64,000 bases of DNA from Cocos nucifera (Eukaryota; Streptophyta; Magnoliopsida; Arecales; Arecaceae), in the NCBI GenBank assembly GCA_006176705.1, contig QRFJ01002503.1, positions 341,109-405,108 on the forward strand. Direction: 5' to 3'. Position 1 is the first letter of the stretch. The number at the start of each line of letters is the position of its first letter. The notes under the pieces are model-generated. The model was not told the origin of the DNA and did not search any database. It saw only the letters and a program-made list of their open reading frames with translations. Of this stretch, positions 49,380 through 62,279 are shown piece after piece. A program made the translations under genes and the position numbers.

Positions 49380-50910
49380 ATGTAGAGACATAATTCTGAG
49401 AAATGGCTTAAGGCCATGAAATCTGAGATGGAATCCATGAAGTTTAACGATGTGTGGACATTAGTTGACCCATCCGAAGGGGTTAAACCCATTGGATATA
49501 AGTAGATCTTCAAGAGGAAGAAGGGCATAGATGAAAAGATGGAGACCTATAAAGCCCATCTGATTGTCAAAAGGTATAGTCAATGTTATGGTACTGATTA
49601 TGATGAAACATTCTTTCCTGTGGCAATGCTCAAATCTATTCGGATAATACTTGCAATAGCTATCCATCTAGACTATGAGATCTGGCAAATGGATGCAAAG
49701 ATAATTTTTCTAAATGAAGAGCTAATCGAAGAGATGTATATAATACAACATGAGGGGTTTACATTCATAGATGGGTCCAAGATGTGCAAGCTTCAGAGAT
49801 CTATTTATGGATTTAAGCAAGCATCTTAGAGTTGGAACATGCCTTTTCATAAAGTGATCAAAACGTATGGCTTTATTAAGAATGGAGAAGAATCCTTCAT
49901 TTATAAATGGGCAAATGATTCGATAGTGGTATTTCTTATCTTGTACATGGATAACATTCTCTTAATCAGAAATGACATCCCCACACTGCAAGGAATAAAA
50001 TTATGGTTGTCATCTCAGTTCTTCATGAAGGACTTGGATGAAGCATCCTACATCCTAGGGATGAAGATCTATAGAGATAGGTCTAAAAAGATGCTTGGGT
50101 TATCCCAGTCCATGTATATAGAAATCATGCTGAAGAGTTTCAGCATGAAGAATTTCAAAAAGGGCTATCTTCCGATAGGCCAAAAATTTTTTTTCTTTAA
50201 GAAGGATTGTCTGACAACTCCTGAAGAGAGAGTGTGTATGAATAGAATCCCATATATTTTGATAATGGGATCTATCATGTATACCATGATATGTACAAGA
50301 CCAGATATGGCATACTCATTAGGAGTAGTGAGCAGATACCAATCTGATCCAGAAAAAAACCATTAGAAAGTGGTGAAAACCATTGAGAAATACTAAAAAC
50401 TAGTGGTTGATCTATGGTGAGTTAGATGTGAAACTAGTAGGATTTACAGACTCTAGCTTTCAATCTGACCATGATGACAGTAAAAGCATGTTGGATTAAA
50501 TCTTTATCCTGAATGGTAGAGTTATCTGCTGGAAGAGTTTCAAGCAGCACACTATGGTAGACTTTATTTGCGAGATGGAGTATATCGCAGCATCAGATAT
50601 TGTGAAGAAAGCTGTGTGGTTGAGAAAGTTTATCATTGAGCATGGAGTAGCACCTTCTCTTGATAGTCTGATCCTGCTTTACTACAACAGCATTGGTGCC
50701 ATTACTCAAGTGAAGAAATCAAAGGCATACTAGTGAACGAAGCACATACTGCGCTGCTACCATTTGATCTGAAAGATTGTGGATCGAGGTGATGTCGATC
50801 TTCAGAAGATCGATGAAAAGAACCTGACCGACTCCTTCACTAAAATCCTAGTGGTAATGGAGTTCGGCAACTACAAGTCAAAGATGGGTATTAGATACTG
50901 TATCGAGTAG
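49380..50910 (+). pseudogene. Reverse transcriptase-RNase H region of E3 (broken)
   Basis: Readable RT pieces are 49539-49829 and 49839-50366 (VAMLKSIRIILAIAIHLDYEIWQMD, LQRSIYGFKQAS, RPDMAYSLGVVSRYQSD). The catalytic motif is YMDN (49944-49955), with the second Asp lost, so polymerase activity would be absent even without the stops. The RNase H region (about 50400-50910) is recognisable from FTDSSFQSD, CWKSFKQH and CEMEYIAASD but has several stops. Confidence 0.85.
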
Positions 50911-50929
50911 TTTTAGAATAAGTTAATAT

Positions 50930-53427
50930 TGTTTAAAATTATATCCTAAAGCCAATCGTCAGCTTATTGACAATTATGCTATCTTATACTTGTAAATAAT
51001 TTATTATTGAATAAATTATTATTCTGACATTTTCATCATAAAATCTACATCTTCTAATGAACTTCTATTTTTATGATGAAGTTCTTAGGATTATTTAGTT
51101 TCGATAAAAAGATAATTTATCGATTAATCCTTAAATTATTCATAATCAAATGATATATTATTAATCAGGACGATAATGCTTATCGAATATAGGTCACTGT
51201 ATGCTATATAGATTGATTATCCCCTTAACCAAGGAGTGTAGAGATACTGATATGGCATATAGGTGAGATGTAAGGGTACATTGTTATTGAACATGACCAA
51301 CTCCAGAGCATTCTACTATTAAAAATTACTCTGATGGGATATAGATCTAAGTGTCCCTTAGACCTGAGATCATCACGATGGCTTACAAGCAACTCACTAT
51401 GCTTTGGTGCTGGACTATCTGAATTTTTAATTCAATAATGAAAGATTTTTGGGCACAGTCAAGTACTTGTGAAGTTGGTGCATGATCAAGATAGGATTGA
51501 CCACTCTAAGAGTTTGGAGAAAATGTATCGCTATATTTTAATTTAGCAAAACCTTAGCCAGGATAATCTATAAGATAGATTTGGTATTTTGAAATACAAT
51601 GTGGATGACCTAATCAAAGTTAACAGTTAAACTCTGAGTCATCCTATGAGCATTAAGGTCAAGGAGATGAATTATACGGGAACTATATCCACATGGATTC
51701 TAAGAGTTTTGCTTTACACATTCAACCTATCCGACCGTCGGCTATTATTGCTAGATGGTCACTTTGATTGATACCAAAATTTATTTCTATGCTATCAACT
51801 TAGGTTTGAACCTATGGGATCACACACATAGAAGGTCTCGATCTGATTGTATAGTTGATCAATAATTTAGAATCATTCTTAGGTCAAACAATCAATACGA
51901 TTGATGTTTGACCTAGTGCAAGTATTGCTGGAGGATCGACTAGCAATCAGATTACTAATTAGATTAATTTGATTAAGTCAGAGGGATGAGATTAAATTTA
52001 ATTAAATATAATTTAATTAGATTTGGTTTGGGATTGATTGGATAAAGTTTAACTAGTTTATTGGATAAGCTAATTGCAAGGAAGAACAAGTTTCTATTCA
52101 ATTAGGACTTATATGCATCCAATTTTTAATTTGATTAAAAATTAAATTAGATTTAAATTTAATTTAATATAATTTAATTAGGATCTTAGTTAGACTAAGA
52201 TCATCTCTAATTGGGTTACATTAATTTTGATTTAATTAGATTCAAATAATAAGTTGGACCAACTCAAAACTAGAAGTTCTAGTGTGACTAGGATTTCTCC
52301 ATCTTGCGCCACCTTACTTTCCATGTCCCCCCGCACCAATTCTCTTAGAATTTTTATAGAAAATTTTATTTCTAGAGAGTATCTATGCCCTTTTTTTGTT
52401 TTCCACTATTTTAGAAGGAAATTAGTTGTGCAATAGGTCAAAACAAATAAATTATTTTGACCTAGGTCTCTATTGGATAGGGTTTGATACATCATCTTTC
52501 CTTATTTCTTTGAAGCATCAAACCACCTGATTTCTCTCTAATTTTTTCATGAAAATTAGAAGACTTATCTGCACATATTCTCTAGAGTCTATGAAAGAAA
52601 ATAAGGAGGGTACGGCCAAGAGTTGGGCACCCCAATCCTTGCTCAAATTGGACCTGCCTTTCTAGGTATTTGACCTAGATAAGGACTCCAACATAACTCT
52701 CTATTTAAAGGGAGTTACGACATGAATTTTCTACAAGTTTTAGAACTGAGAGAGAGGTTTGGGATGTGGGAAGCTTGGATGCAAAGAAGATCTGGGTGTG
52801 GTGCTTCATTAAGACACAAACCATTGTGTCCTGGTGAGAGAAAAAGAATGAAGAAGAAAGGATTCTTCTCTAGGATTTTTTTGCGATCCCTTCCTCCTCT
52901 TGTTTATGATTCTTGAGAGATGTCACTTCTTCACAAATCTCTTCTCTTTCTTTTGAGTATTGAAGAGTTCAAGATTTGAAGAAGGAGGTTTCAGATCAGC
53001 CATCGAAGAAGGATCAGCATAGTACTAGCATGCTGTGCTGATTTCCTGTCATTGGACTTCAGATCTTGTATCGGGGCCTTGTGTGGACAATCTATAGAGG
53101 CAGGACATGTGTGGATTGGAGTGACAAACCTCACCCTCAAATCAGCAAGTTAAGAAACCCAACTTGCAAAGGTAAAGGTGATGCAATCTCCTTTCTATTG
53201 TCTAGATACGATCTAGTATAATATTGCTTTGATGTTGATTTGATCAACATCATCCTTTCTTATTTTTATTTTTATATTTAAAAGCATGCTTAAATCATGT
53301 AATAGGATACTAGATTTAGGGCTCTTTCATGTTTTATTATAAATTAAAATGATTAGTTTATCTTTTTTGTTGCATGTTTTGAAAAAATTTCAAATCTGAT
53401 CACGAAACACTAGATTTGTTTCCTTCA
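50930..53427 (+). repeat. 3' LTR of E3 (2,498 bp)
   Basis: Starts TGTTTAAAATTATATCC and ends TTCCTTCA just before target duplication CTTCG. Confidence 0.88.
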
Positions 53428-53432
53428 CTTCG

Positions 53433-53466
53433 ATCCATTGGTGACTACGCTGCTGTATGATAAGGA
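53433..53466 (+). pseudogene. gag of element H, short second part
   Basis: Thirty-four bases that, after the duplicated target, continue the H Gag frame with DPLVTTLLYDKD, the expected sequence after LLCSLSGSF in Copia Gag. It is cut on the right by E4 at 53467, so only a sliver of host gag separates E3 and E4. Confidence 0.8.
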
Positions 53467-56045
53467 TGAAGGAAATCGAGCAGAATTTTTAGCATGCATT
53501 TTCAAAATATTTTTAAAATTAAAGTAGCAAAAATTAAAATTAATTAAATATTAATCTACTATATGTATTGATCTAATCAATTTAAATCATACTCAGAATC
53601 TAGACATGCTAATATATAATTTAAAATTTAAATGTGATCGATCAATAAATCAAATCTACAGATCGATACAAATTCAAAACTCAATACCTATGCATGGATA
53701 GTTGATCTCCATGATCTAAATTCACCAAAAGAAGCTGTGGTGTCATGCTATAGCCGCACACTCATCCAACCTCTATGGTTGGTCCACATGGAGCTCCTGG
53801 TTCCGACCAGCTCCATCGGAGTGCTAGCTTCTTGTCGGGGCCTTCAATGGCTGATCATGATTGATCCAATTGATCATCTTCTTTTTGATCTCTTGAATAC
53901 TTCAAAAAATTAGAACATGGAGTATGAAGGATGATGAGTTGGTGTCTGAAGTTTGATGGTGATCGGGTACTCACAACACTCAATCTCTCCATCCGAATCC
54001 AAAGACCCAAATTTAAGATTTCACTCACCCAAAAAATGCTGACGCACCGAAAACCCTCTCACACCCTCTCTCTTTGAAGTTTTTTCATGAAACAAATTTT
54101 CATGAGAAGAAAGACTCTTTTTCTACTGTACACCCACCTTAGATCCTCTTAAGATGGATGACATAAGGGGGAAAAAATTGAGAAGAAGTGTGTGAGAAAA
54201 GTTGGTGCAGGAACTATAGTTGACCCTTCCACGCACAGGACAAGCCCCCCTTCTATGATTTTCTCTCTCTCATAAATCCCTCTACGTAGCCTCCCTCCTC
54301 TCTCACGCACACATAGAAAAATGCCCTTTAAAAGTTGCGTGCAACCCATGGGAAAGCTGCATGAGATTGGATAAGAAGATGGAGGTTAAGTGGTTTCAAC
54401 CACTTGCTTGAATTCAAAATTCAAGCAAGTGCTTATCCCATTCCCAACTCCCACCCCAGGAGTTTTATGCATAGAAGGACTCTCCTTCTATGCATCCACT
54501 CTCTAAAATGCATAAAAATTTACGTGAAAATATTTGGTGGGCGTGGAAATCAAATAAGGATAAGGATGGGTTCAAACTACTCAACCAATTAAGTTGAATT
54601 CAAAATTCAACTAACTTTGAACCAGTCCAACCCTTGGATCAGGTCAAAACCAGATAAGAGAGGGGGTGTAGAAACCTTTTGGGCATGAGAAAGGTTACAT
54701 GCAAAAATTTTGGGGCATGGAACAAGCGTGGAAAAGTCAAAGATGGTGGATGCATGGGAGAGTTTGAATTCAAACTTTATTTGACTTGGTCCTAATTGGT
54801 TTCAACCAAATCAATTAATCTAGATCCAATTAAACTAGATTAAATTCAATCAAATTAGGCTTAACCTAATTTAATTAATTTTTAATCAAATTAAAAATTA
54901 ATTAGGTTCAGATCCTGATCAAATCAGGATCAAATCTCCCATAGCGATTAGGTCATCTCATGATCTTATTGGGTCAAACCCAATCGAATCCTCATCGCTC
55001 AATCAAATTGAGCTAATCAATAATCAAATTACTAATTATTCCTCCAAAGATATCAGAGTTCCAATCGGATGGATGTCCGAACAATAAAGTCCTATCAACA
55101 TAAAACTCCTAAAGAGTCCCAAACCAGTGGGATTCTTGAACCTAGTATCCCAAACGAATGAAACTTGCAATCATAGAGTCCTAGACCAGTGAAACTCTTG
55201 ATCAGAGAGTTTTAGATAAATAAGACTCTGAGTCCTAGTCTAGTAGGACCCACAAAGGTAGAGTCCCAGTCTAGTGGGACTCCTGATCACAGTCCCAGTC
55301 CAGTGCGACTCTTAATTAGAGAGTCCCAGACAAGTAAGACTCTGAGTCCCAATCTAGCAAGACCTGCAAAGATAGAGTCTCAGTCTAGTGCGACTCCTGA
55401 TCACAGACTCTTGATCTTGATCGAGAGTTTTGCTTAATTAAAATACAGTGATGCACTTGCTCCAACACTTGGAGGGGTCAATCTCATTTTGACATACACA
55501 CCGACTTCACAATTACTTGACTGCACCTAGTAGCCTTCCATCACTAAATTAGAAATTTAGGTAGTCCAATATCTAGGTACAGTGAGTTGCTTGTAAGTCA
55601 CCACGGTGGTCTCAGATCTAAGGGATATTTATACCCATATCCTTCGTGAGCAGCTCTTAATAGTAAAGAGCTCCGCAATTTGATCATATTCGATGAAATG
55701 TATCCCTACACTTCACCTGCATGCTATAATGGTATCTCCATACTTCTTGGTTAAGAGGACAATCGACACTTCTGAAATATAATGACCTACACTCGATATG
55801 TTGTCGTCCTAGGTAATAATGAATCATTTGATCGTGAACACATTTGAGGACTAAATAACAAATCCTCCTTTGTCGAGTCTAAATAGTCCTAAGGACTTTA
55901 TCATAGAAGAATTCATTACAAAAAGATGCACAAAATGATGAAAAAGTTAAAATAATAATTTTATTTATTAATAATTTAAGTATAATTATATTTAGCTCAA
56001 TCATCTACAATCTAGATGATTGGCTTTATGATACATTTTTCAACA
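53467..56045 (-). repeat. 3' LTR of E4 (2,579 bp, minus strand)
   Basis: Shares with the E1 LTR the GAGTCCCACT array (here inverted, 55075-55430) and the block that follows the LTR start. It is a different but related family. Confidence 0.82.
55075..55430 (-). repeat. GAGTCCCACT short-motif array in E4 LTR
   Basis: Repeated AGTCCCAGTCTAGTGGGACT-type units, irregular spacing about 30-45 bp, the same motif as in both E1 LTRs. Confidence 0.75.
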
Positions 56046-56234
56046 ACTTTCACTTAGATTAAATCCACTCAGAATAGTATCGAATACCCATCTTTCATTT
56101 ATGATTGTCGAACTCTTTGATTCTGAGAGTCTTAGTAAAGGGGTCGGCCACGTTTTTCTTTCCATCAATTTTCTGAAGCTCGACATCATCTCGTTCCATG
56201 ATCTCTCGTACAAGATGATAGTGATGTAGAATAT
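56046..56234 (-). pseudogene. C-terminal RNase H fragment of E4
   Basis: Minus-strand reading gives YHHYHLVREIMERDDVEL, then KNVADPFTKTLRIKEF and MGIRYY, the usual C-terminus of Copia RNase H just before the polypurine tract. A TGA occurs before MGIRYY. It is truncated at the CACTA insertion. Confidence 0.8.
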
Positions 56235-56249
56235 CACTACTATAAAAAA

Positions 56250-56670
56250 GGGCTATGGCAACGGTTCATAACTGCTACCATAGCCCAAAAAATTGCTGCT
56301 ATAAGCTATGATTGTGGTTCTTTAACCATTGCTACAGCAGCCGTCACCGTAGCTCTATGGCAGTGGTTGTTGCAGTGGTTGTCTGAACCGCTGTCATAGA
56401 TAGTCTATTGCAGCGTATTGTAGCGATTTATAAATCACTGCAATAGATCGATCTATAGCAGCGATTATGTAACCGTTGCTATAGGTTATCTATAGCAGCG
56501 ATTACATAACCACTGTCATAGATAATCTATAGCAGTGGTTTCTTAATCGATGTCATAGGTCTAATGCAGTGATTGACACCGTTTGCACCAGAGATCTATG
56601 GCAACAGTTGGTATAGATATGATAATGATTGGCATGGATATGGCAGCGATTATAAAATTACTGTCATAGA
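56250..56670. repeat. CACTA subterminal repeats, left
   Basis: At least ten direct and inverted copies of a ~14-bp motif like CTATAGCAGCGATT, often as facing pairs that form small hairpins (for example 56452-56484). Confidence 0.85.
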
Positions 56671-56838
56671 TCTTGAATAATTAAAAAAATTAAAATTTTT
56701 ATTTTTTTATATATTTTACTTGATAAATATAGATATATAATATAAAAAAATATAATAAATATAAAAATTATTTTAAAATACTAAAATTTTATTATCAAAT
56801 AAAATTTATTATAATATTTTTTTAAAAAATAAAATACA

Positions 56839-59800
56839 TCAAAAGTCTCCTAAATCTACATCATCGTCATCGTCATCGAGAGCCGAAGCTGGAGCCAGAG
56901 CCGGAGTTGGAGCTGAAATGTGGGCCAACATATCCTCGAAGCTCATGACTCTAAAATACGTATTGAGCATCAACATCATGTCTCTCACGATGCCCTCCAG
57001 ATGAGATGCACACTCCTCAGTCTGATCTGCCCACATCGCAGTAGCATCTGTCCATGCCAATGCCTTCTCAAGCTCCTCCCAGCTGACGACATCAGAAGTT
57101 TATGAGTAGATGCTCGCCTCAGACCAGTAGCTCATCGACGTGTGTCCGGGCCTGCATCGAATCCTTCCAAAGGGCTTAGGCCCCAAGACCTAAGATAGAT
57201 GGTCATGGGGCTCGGAGGTATCCGAGCCCTTACTCACGGGCGCATCTAACTGATCCTATAATTATAAATTAAAATAAAATTTTATAAAAAGTACTATAAT
57301 ACTAATCATATATACTAATATATTTAATACTTATAAAAATATGCCCGATCGCGGTGTTCATTAATCTGTCTATCTTATCTGTGCGGTTGGATCGAAAGAT
57401 CTCACTATGGTTGTGTTAGATATGTGTGCCCTAGAAGCCAAAATTGGCTGACACTTATTGTACACTTCCAAGAAAAAAAAATATAATTTTGACTATAAAT
57501 AATAAAATAGATTATTTTCTATCATAATGTGTATTTAGTGTCTGTGATACATCCCTTGAGTTAATGGTAATGATAATTCTTATTTTCAAAAGTTAAAAAT
57601 TTAAAACATGAATTTTTGTTATTAACTCAAAAAATGCTTCCGACCATAGGATCATCATGAGGATGGTAATTGATTTGGAAGGTTGGCGTATAATTGCTTC
57701 TTTATAGTAGATGAGTCTTGAGTATATGGTGTAGAGACATCGGAGTGAGAGTACAGGTACTCGTTAGAGAATGAGGGCACTGAGCGTGACCACCTTGAGC
57801 AGTCATAAAGAAGTCTACCTTCTCATTGATGACTGGCATGAAGCTGCAGTGGTGTGTCTAGTTCTTTGACCTAAGGTGCATTGGTAGTTCATCTTGAGGG
57901 TGTTATAGTTTGGCTACACCATGACTCGGTCTCCTAGCCATTCGGAATCCTGAGGTGTATGTTGGCTATAGCATGTTTATTATAGAAATTAGATTGCACC
58001 AAGAGAGAATCTATCTACCTCGGTAGATGAGGAGCAGCCCTATGATGATCATGAGAATCAAGTCCATAAGCCCATGGCCATGGCAGAATGAAATAATAGA
58101 AAGAGTTTCTATTAAGATTTTCACATTGGACTTGAATCAAATGATTGAATTATATGATAGAAACTAGGGTTTGACAAGTTCACCTTAACCCTAATCTGAT
58201 CGAGGCTCAAGATAGAAGAACTTAATCACACATGTAACTGCACCAAGAGGTTCATTTTTAGTTTTGATGGGTTGCCACCATATACTGCTAGGTATCACTG
58301 GTGGATTTTGGGAGCAATTAGAATAATTTGGATGATCGATCATTCTAGTTGTCTGAATTAAAAAAGTTCTGATCCATCCGAAGGTATTTCGATGATGTTG
58401 ATGATAGAGATCATGATATATCTCATTATCATATAGAACTAAATCTAACTGGATCACATAAAAAAAAATTTAGATCTAGATATCATCAATTGGACTAATC
58501 CAGTTTAATTAATTTGAATTAGATTCAAGAAAATCGTGCCAGCACATGATTGAGCCTAATGTTCTCCTTCTATAATCATTAAAAGTTATCTCGACTGAGC
58601 CAAATATATTTGTACTCACTCAGGTACCTTTACTTGATCTGACTAGAGCTTGTCTAGGTTAGAAAAGAGTTGTCTTAATTTATGAGATAAATTTGAGATA
58701 ACACCTGCCATTTTTCATCATCTGCTAATTCTTGTCTTTTGACTTTGGTCAAACATTGACCTTTGACACTTAGACATCTGCCCATGTATTATGTACCCAT
58801 AGAAGAGCAAATAGGAGCTTGTCACCTTACTAGAAAGTGGAAAGGAGGGGGTGCATGCCTAGGGAGGCATGCGCCCAAGGATAGGGATGCCTGGAGTCCC
58901 ATATAGATGGGACTCTAGGTTGCTTCTTGGAATCAAACTAGGTGGCGCCAAGGACTCTGCTTTGATCAATTTTGGCACCACCTTAGGGTGTTGGAGAGAG
59001 TCTCTCATCTGATTAAATCAGATGATGTCATTCTACCAATCAGATTTAGATCTGATTGTATGAAGAGACGTGATTGGCTGGGATGATGTGGCACTACATA
59101 GCGCAGTAGGGTCTATATAAATCCTATCTGTGCCTAGCTTTGGATGATCTCTCCCTTTGCCCATGCCACATTACTCTCTCCCTCTCTCCTCCATGCCTTT
59201 GTCAGTTTGTCTCTCTCCTCTCCATGCCTAAGAGGCTTTGGGCTCAAGTTTGGTGCGATCCAGGCAAGAGAAAGGCAACAAGAAAGAAAGAAGGCAGCAC
59301 TGCTGCAAGAGACGACATCGAATCTTCAAAAGTTATTTTGAAGATCTTTAAGATCAGATTCAGATCTAATCTTTGGAGGATAGATCGAGTAGAAGGAGAT
59401 ATCTAGATCCTAGCTGAGTGGATACCGACAGAGGCCAGATGATTGCATGGCTGCATCCAAAATCTCAGGCAATCAGTAGGATCATCACAGGATAATTAGA
59501 TTACCTAAGAACAAGGTATAAATTAAATTAAATTAAATTTTATTTTATTTTTAGATCTATCAAATCAGATATGAAAAGTATCAAATTTGATTTAGATCTA
59601 AGAAAATTTTTTTTGAAATATTCCTCTTGATCAAATTAGATCTGAACGAACCTGACCTGGGAAATAGATTTTTTCCTTCAGGCTGGGCATCACTCCATCT
59701 CTCATCAGCTGTAACAAAGAATAAATTTATTAAAAAGATGATAAAAAATATAAATTTAATTTATCTAGTAAGATTTAGAATTAATTATCTCTCTATGCAC

Positions 59801-60842
59801 ATGACTGGCCATAGACTCGTGGTTTAGAGTGTGCGTATACTCCTGGGCTGCACGATTCTTTCGATTCTGATGGAAGATAGCCTAACAAGTATTCAAATAA
59901 ATAATAAATATTTAAATAATATTTAAATAAAATTTTAAGCATATTAAAAAATTTAAAAGTTAAAAATTTTATCTCGAACTCATGGCTCCTCCAGTGTCTA
60001 ACCATCCTCTCTCACTGACTCGGAGGACAGTCCTGTATCCAAGGAACAAGCTCCTCCGGAGTGTCTCATCGGTACTCAAGCTATCATCTATGGAGCTTGA
60101 TCTTGTAACCTTGGTATAACTTTTTGATCTTCCTCAGTCGAACATCTCGAGCCCTCTCGTGATCGAAAAAGTCATACCTCCTCTACATAAAGTTATCAAA
60201 AATTAGTTTTAAAATTATTCTAATCAAACATATATAGTGTAAACATATAAATGCATACATATAACTATGATGTGCGTACTTACCCATATCTCCTTCCATA
60301 CTCGATCTCTGATGGCAGCATCCATCAAATGCTAGTCTCTGAGCTCTATAGGAATGATGTCCGACTGCCTCACAAGCACTCCAAAAAATAAATGCATCTC
60401 CCGCGTGGTCTCCCCTACCAGTCTCCCCACCACATCGTAATAGACCATCACTTGATGCTGGCAATTCTACACATGTGCCATACATGTGGGATCATAAAAT
60501 GTCCGACTGGATGATGCTCCTGCAATGCAAATACGTTTTGCAAATATATAAGTGTACAAATACTATATAAAAAATAAAGTTGTGTTAATATAATAAAAAC
60601 GTACACTCAGATGCCTGCGTAGTAGCATGTATCCCAGATATGGGCGACGGTAGAGGCTTAGCTATCGGTGGAGTAGATGCCATCGATGGAGTAGATGTCG
60701 ATGGTGGAGGTCCCTGAGCAACCGATGCCAAGGTGGATGGAGTATGCTCCGATTGCTTCTTGGATGCTGAACTATGCGTAATCCACCGAGGGGTAGGGAT
60801 GAAAGCTAGATGGCATTTTGGTGCCATCATGACCTGCAACAT
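56839..60842 (-). pseudogene. En/Spm (Ptta)-family plant transposase-associated gene, exons interrupted
   Basis: Minus-strand exons in order: 60842 to about 60605 (Pro/Ser/Thr-rich), 60519-60284 (HQVMVYYDVVGRLVGETT, HLFFGVLVRQSDIIPIELRD, RDRVWKEIW, with acceptor TTGCATTGCAG and donor GTAAGT), about 60180-59955 (YDFFDHERARDVRLRKIKKL), about 59878-59790 (NRKNRAAQEYTHT), and 59709-59681 continuing at 57413. The last exon, ending at 56839, has an acidic tail (DDDDDDVDLGDF). The VVG-W-F...KNR/HT pattern is that of the plant Ptta/En/Spm transposase family. In-frame stops in the second exon and a solo LTR inside a later exon make it nonfunctional. A more N-terminal part may lie further right but was not recognised. 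Confidence 0.72.
57414..59680 (+). repeat. Solo LTR of the E2 family
   Basis: Collinear over its full 2,267 bp with the E2 LTRs: same TGTTAGATATGTGTGCCC start and TTCCTTCA end. Flanks GGTTG (57409-57413) and GGCTG (59681-59685) match at 4 of 5. No primer-binding site or gag follows, so it arose by LTR-LTR recombination of a full insertion. It interrupts a transposase exon of the CACTA element. Confidence 0.9.
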
Positions 60843-61299
60843 TAACGAACATTAATCAATATAACATATTGAATAATAATATTAGTATAGCATCAATAAA
60901 TAGTCTCTAATATGTACATTAATCAATTGACGGGTCTATCATTATGCAATGCAATAAATAAAAGCAACAAGATATAAACATCCAAAAAATATTATGCAAT
61001 AAATTATACAACATGAATTATATTCATAAATAATTATGGATGAGCAATAGTCGTAGATCTAATCTCTTGTACGAACCTTGGTGTTAATCCAGAAACCTGA
61101 AAGAAGAGCAAAGTAGACAATGATGGCACCTTAGGGCTCAAAGTTGGAACCTTAGAGAGACATATCAAATTCTGTTTGCTCAGAAGCCGAGCCGGCTCCA
61201 TGCCTGAGACAACCAGCTCCATGCTTGAGACATCCGGCATGGGTCCTCCCCTAGCTGGCTCGATCACGGCTCGAGCCGGCTTGGCTGTATGCCATCCCC

Positions 61300-61770
61300 T
61301 CGATCACTCCCTCTCTCCCTCTTTCGATCTATCTTGCCGAGGATGGTGGCGAGGCCGAACCCCTCCCTCCCAGCTTTTTCATCTTCGATCTTTCTCTCTC
61401 CCTCTCTCGATCTCTCTCACCGATGAGGCTGGAACCCATCCCTTCCTCTCTCACTCTCTCGATCTCCCTTGTCGGCAAGGCCAGCCCCCATCCCTCCCAG
61501 TGATACCGGCAAGACCGGACCCCCTCCCTCTCTCGCTCTCAATATCCTACTCTCCCTCTCTCGATCTCCCTCACTGACGAGGCCGGACTTTCCCTCCCTC
61601 CCAATGATGGCAGTGAGGCCAGACCCCCTCCCTCCTAATGATGGCGGCGAGGTCGGATCCCTTCCTTCCTCTCTTCCTCTCTCGATCTCCCTCGCAACAA
61701 TGATGGCGAGGTCGGACCCCTCCCTCCCTCCCTCTCTCTCTTTGCCGACGGTCGGCGAGCAACTGGCCTC
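61300..61770 (+). repeat. Pyrimidine-rich minisatellite in the CACTA interior
   Basis: Repeated 'ccctccctctctcgatctcc' and 'gatggcggcgaggtcggacc'-type units, irregular period about 60-100 bp. It generates fortuitous Pro/Ser/Leu-rich ORFs on the plus strand (61176-61813). Confidence 0.7.
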
Positions 61771-62279
61771 CCTCTCTCAATCTAGATCTTCCTTTCAGTC
61801 TCTCTTTTCTTAATTTGGACCCAAATTGGGTCCGATTTTCGGGATGCATTAGGGTCTGGGTCTGGTACTTTAAGTACAGACCCATCGGGTATATTTTGAA
61901 TTCAGTAAGTTTAAAATTGGATCCAGATCTGAATATCCAGGTTTCTATCCGAACCCAATCCGTTGAATAGATCTAGTCCATACATGGCCGCCCAAGGCTA
62001 CATGGCATGGCCCAAAAACTATGGCATGTAGATAATTATAATATTTATAATAAATATTTATAATATTTATTATAAATATTCTATAAATTATTATAAATAT
62101 ACATGATTAATAAATAATACTATAAAATTTTAAAAAAAATTATATCTATGGCTATAGAGAGCGAGTCACACCGAAAACTTCCGAGGGTTGTCCGACGATG
62201 ACTGCTAGAGGAGGACGACGGTACTAGAGGTAACCTACGAAAATAAAAGTAAGATAGTGAAGATAGAGAAGAGAGATAA

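Larger units (their letters stand above)
42536..53427 (+). mobile_element. Angela-like Copia LTR retrotransposon E3 (heavily degraded)
   Basis: LTRs 42536-45023 and 50930-53427, a degenerate primer-binding site, gag, protease, integrase, RT and RNase H in Copia order. Flanks CTTCA (42531-42535) and CTTCG (53428-53432) are a 4-of-5 target duplication. The element interrupts gag of H. Related to E1 (similar Gag and Pol) but with a distinct LTR. Confidence 0.9.
30577..53466 (+). mobile_element. Older Copia element H, 5' part, split by nested insertions
   Basis: H consists of a 5' LTR (about 30577-31459), a primer-binding site (31464-31475) and a leader that stops at 31496 and resumes at 41895. 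Its gag opens at 42061, stops at 42535, resumes at 53433 and stops again at 53466. Removing E2 and E3 restores contiguous sequence at each break. The rest of H should lie to the right of this window, beyond E4. Confidence 0.85.
53467..56234 (-). mobile_element. Angela-like Copia element E4, minus strand, 3' end only
   Basis: On the minus strand: the end of RNase H (56234-56061), a short purine tract, then a full 3' LTR (56045-53467) that begins TGTTGAAAAATG and ends TTTCCTTCA. The expected target duplication would be AAGGA (53462-53466), with its partner outside the window. The element is interrupted at 56235 by a CACTA transposon, so the rest of pol should lie beyond that. Confidence 0.82.

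Noticed and set aside
61176..61813. Pro/Ser/Leu-rich ORFs of 133 and 114 aa
   Set aside because: Products of the pyrimidine-rich minisatellite, with no homology recognised and two frames equally open.
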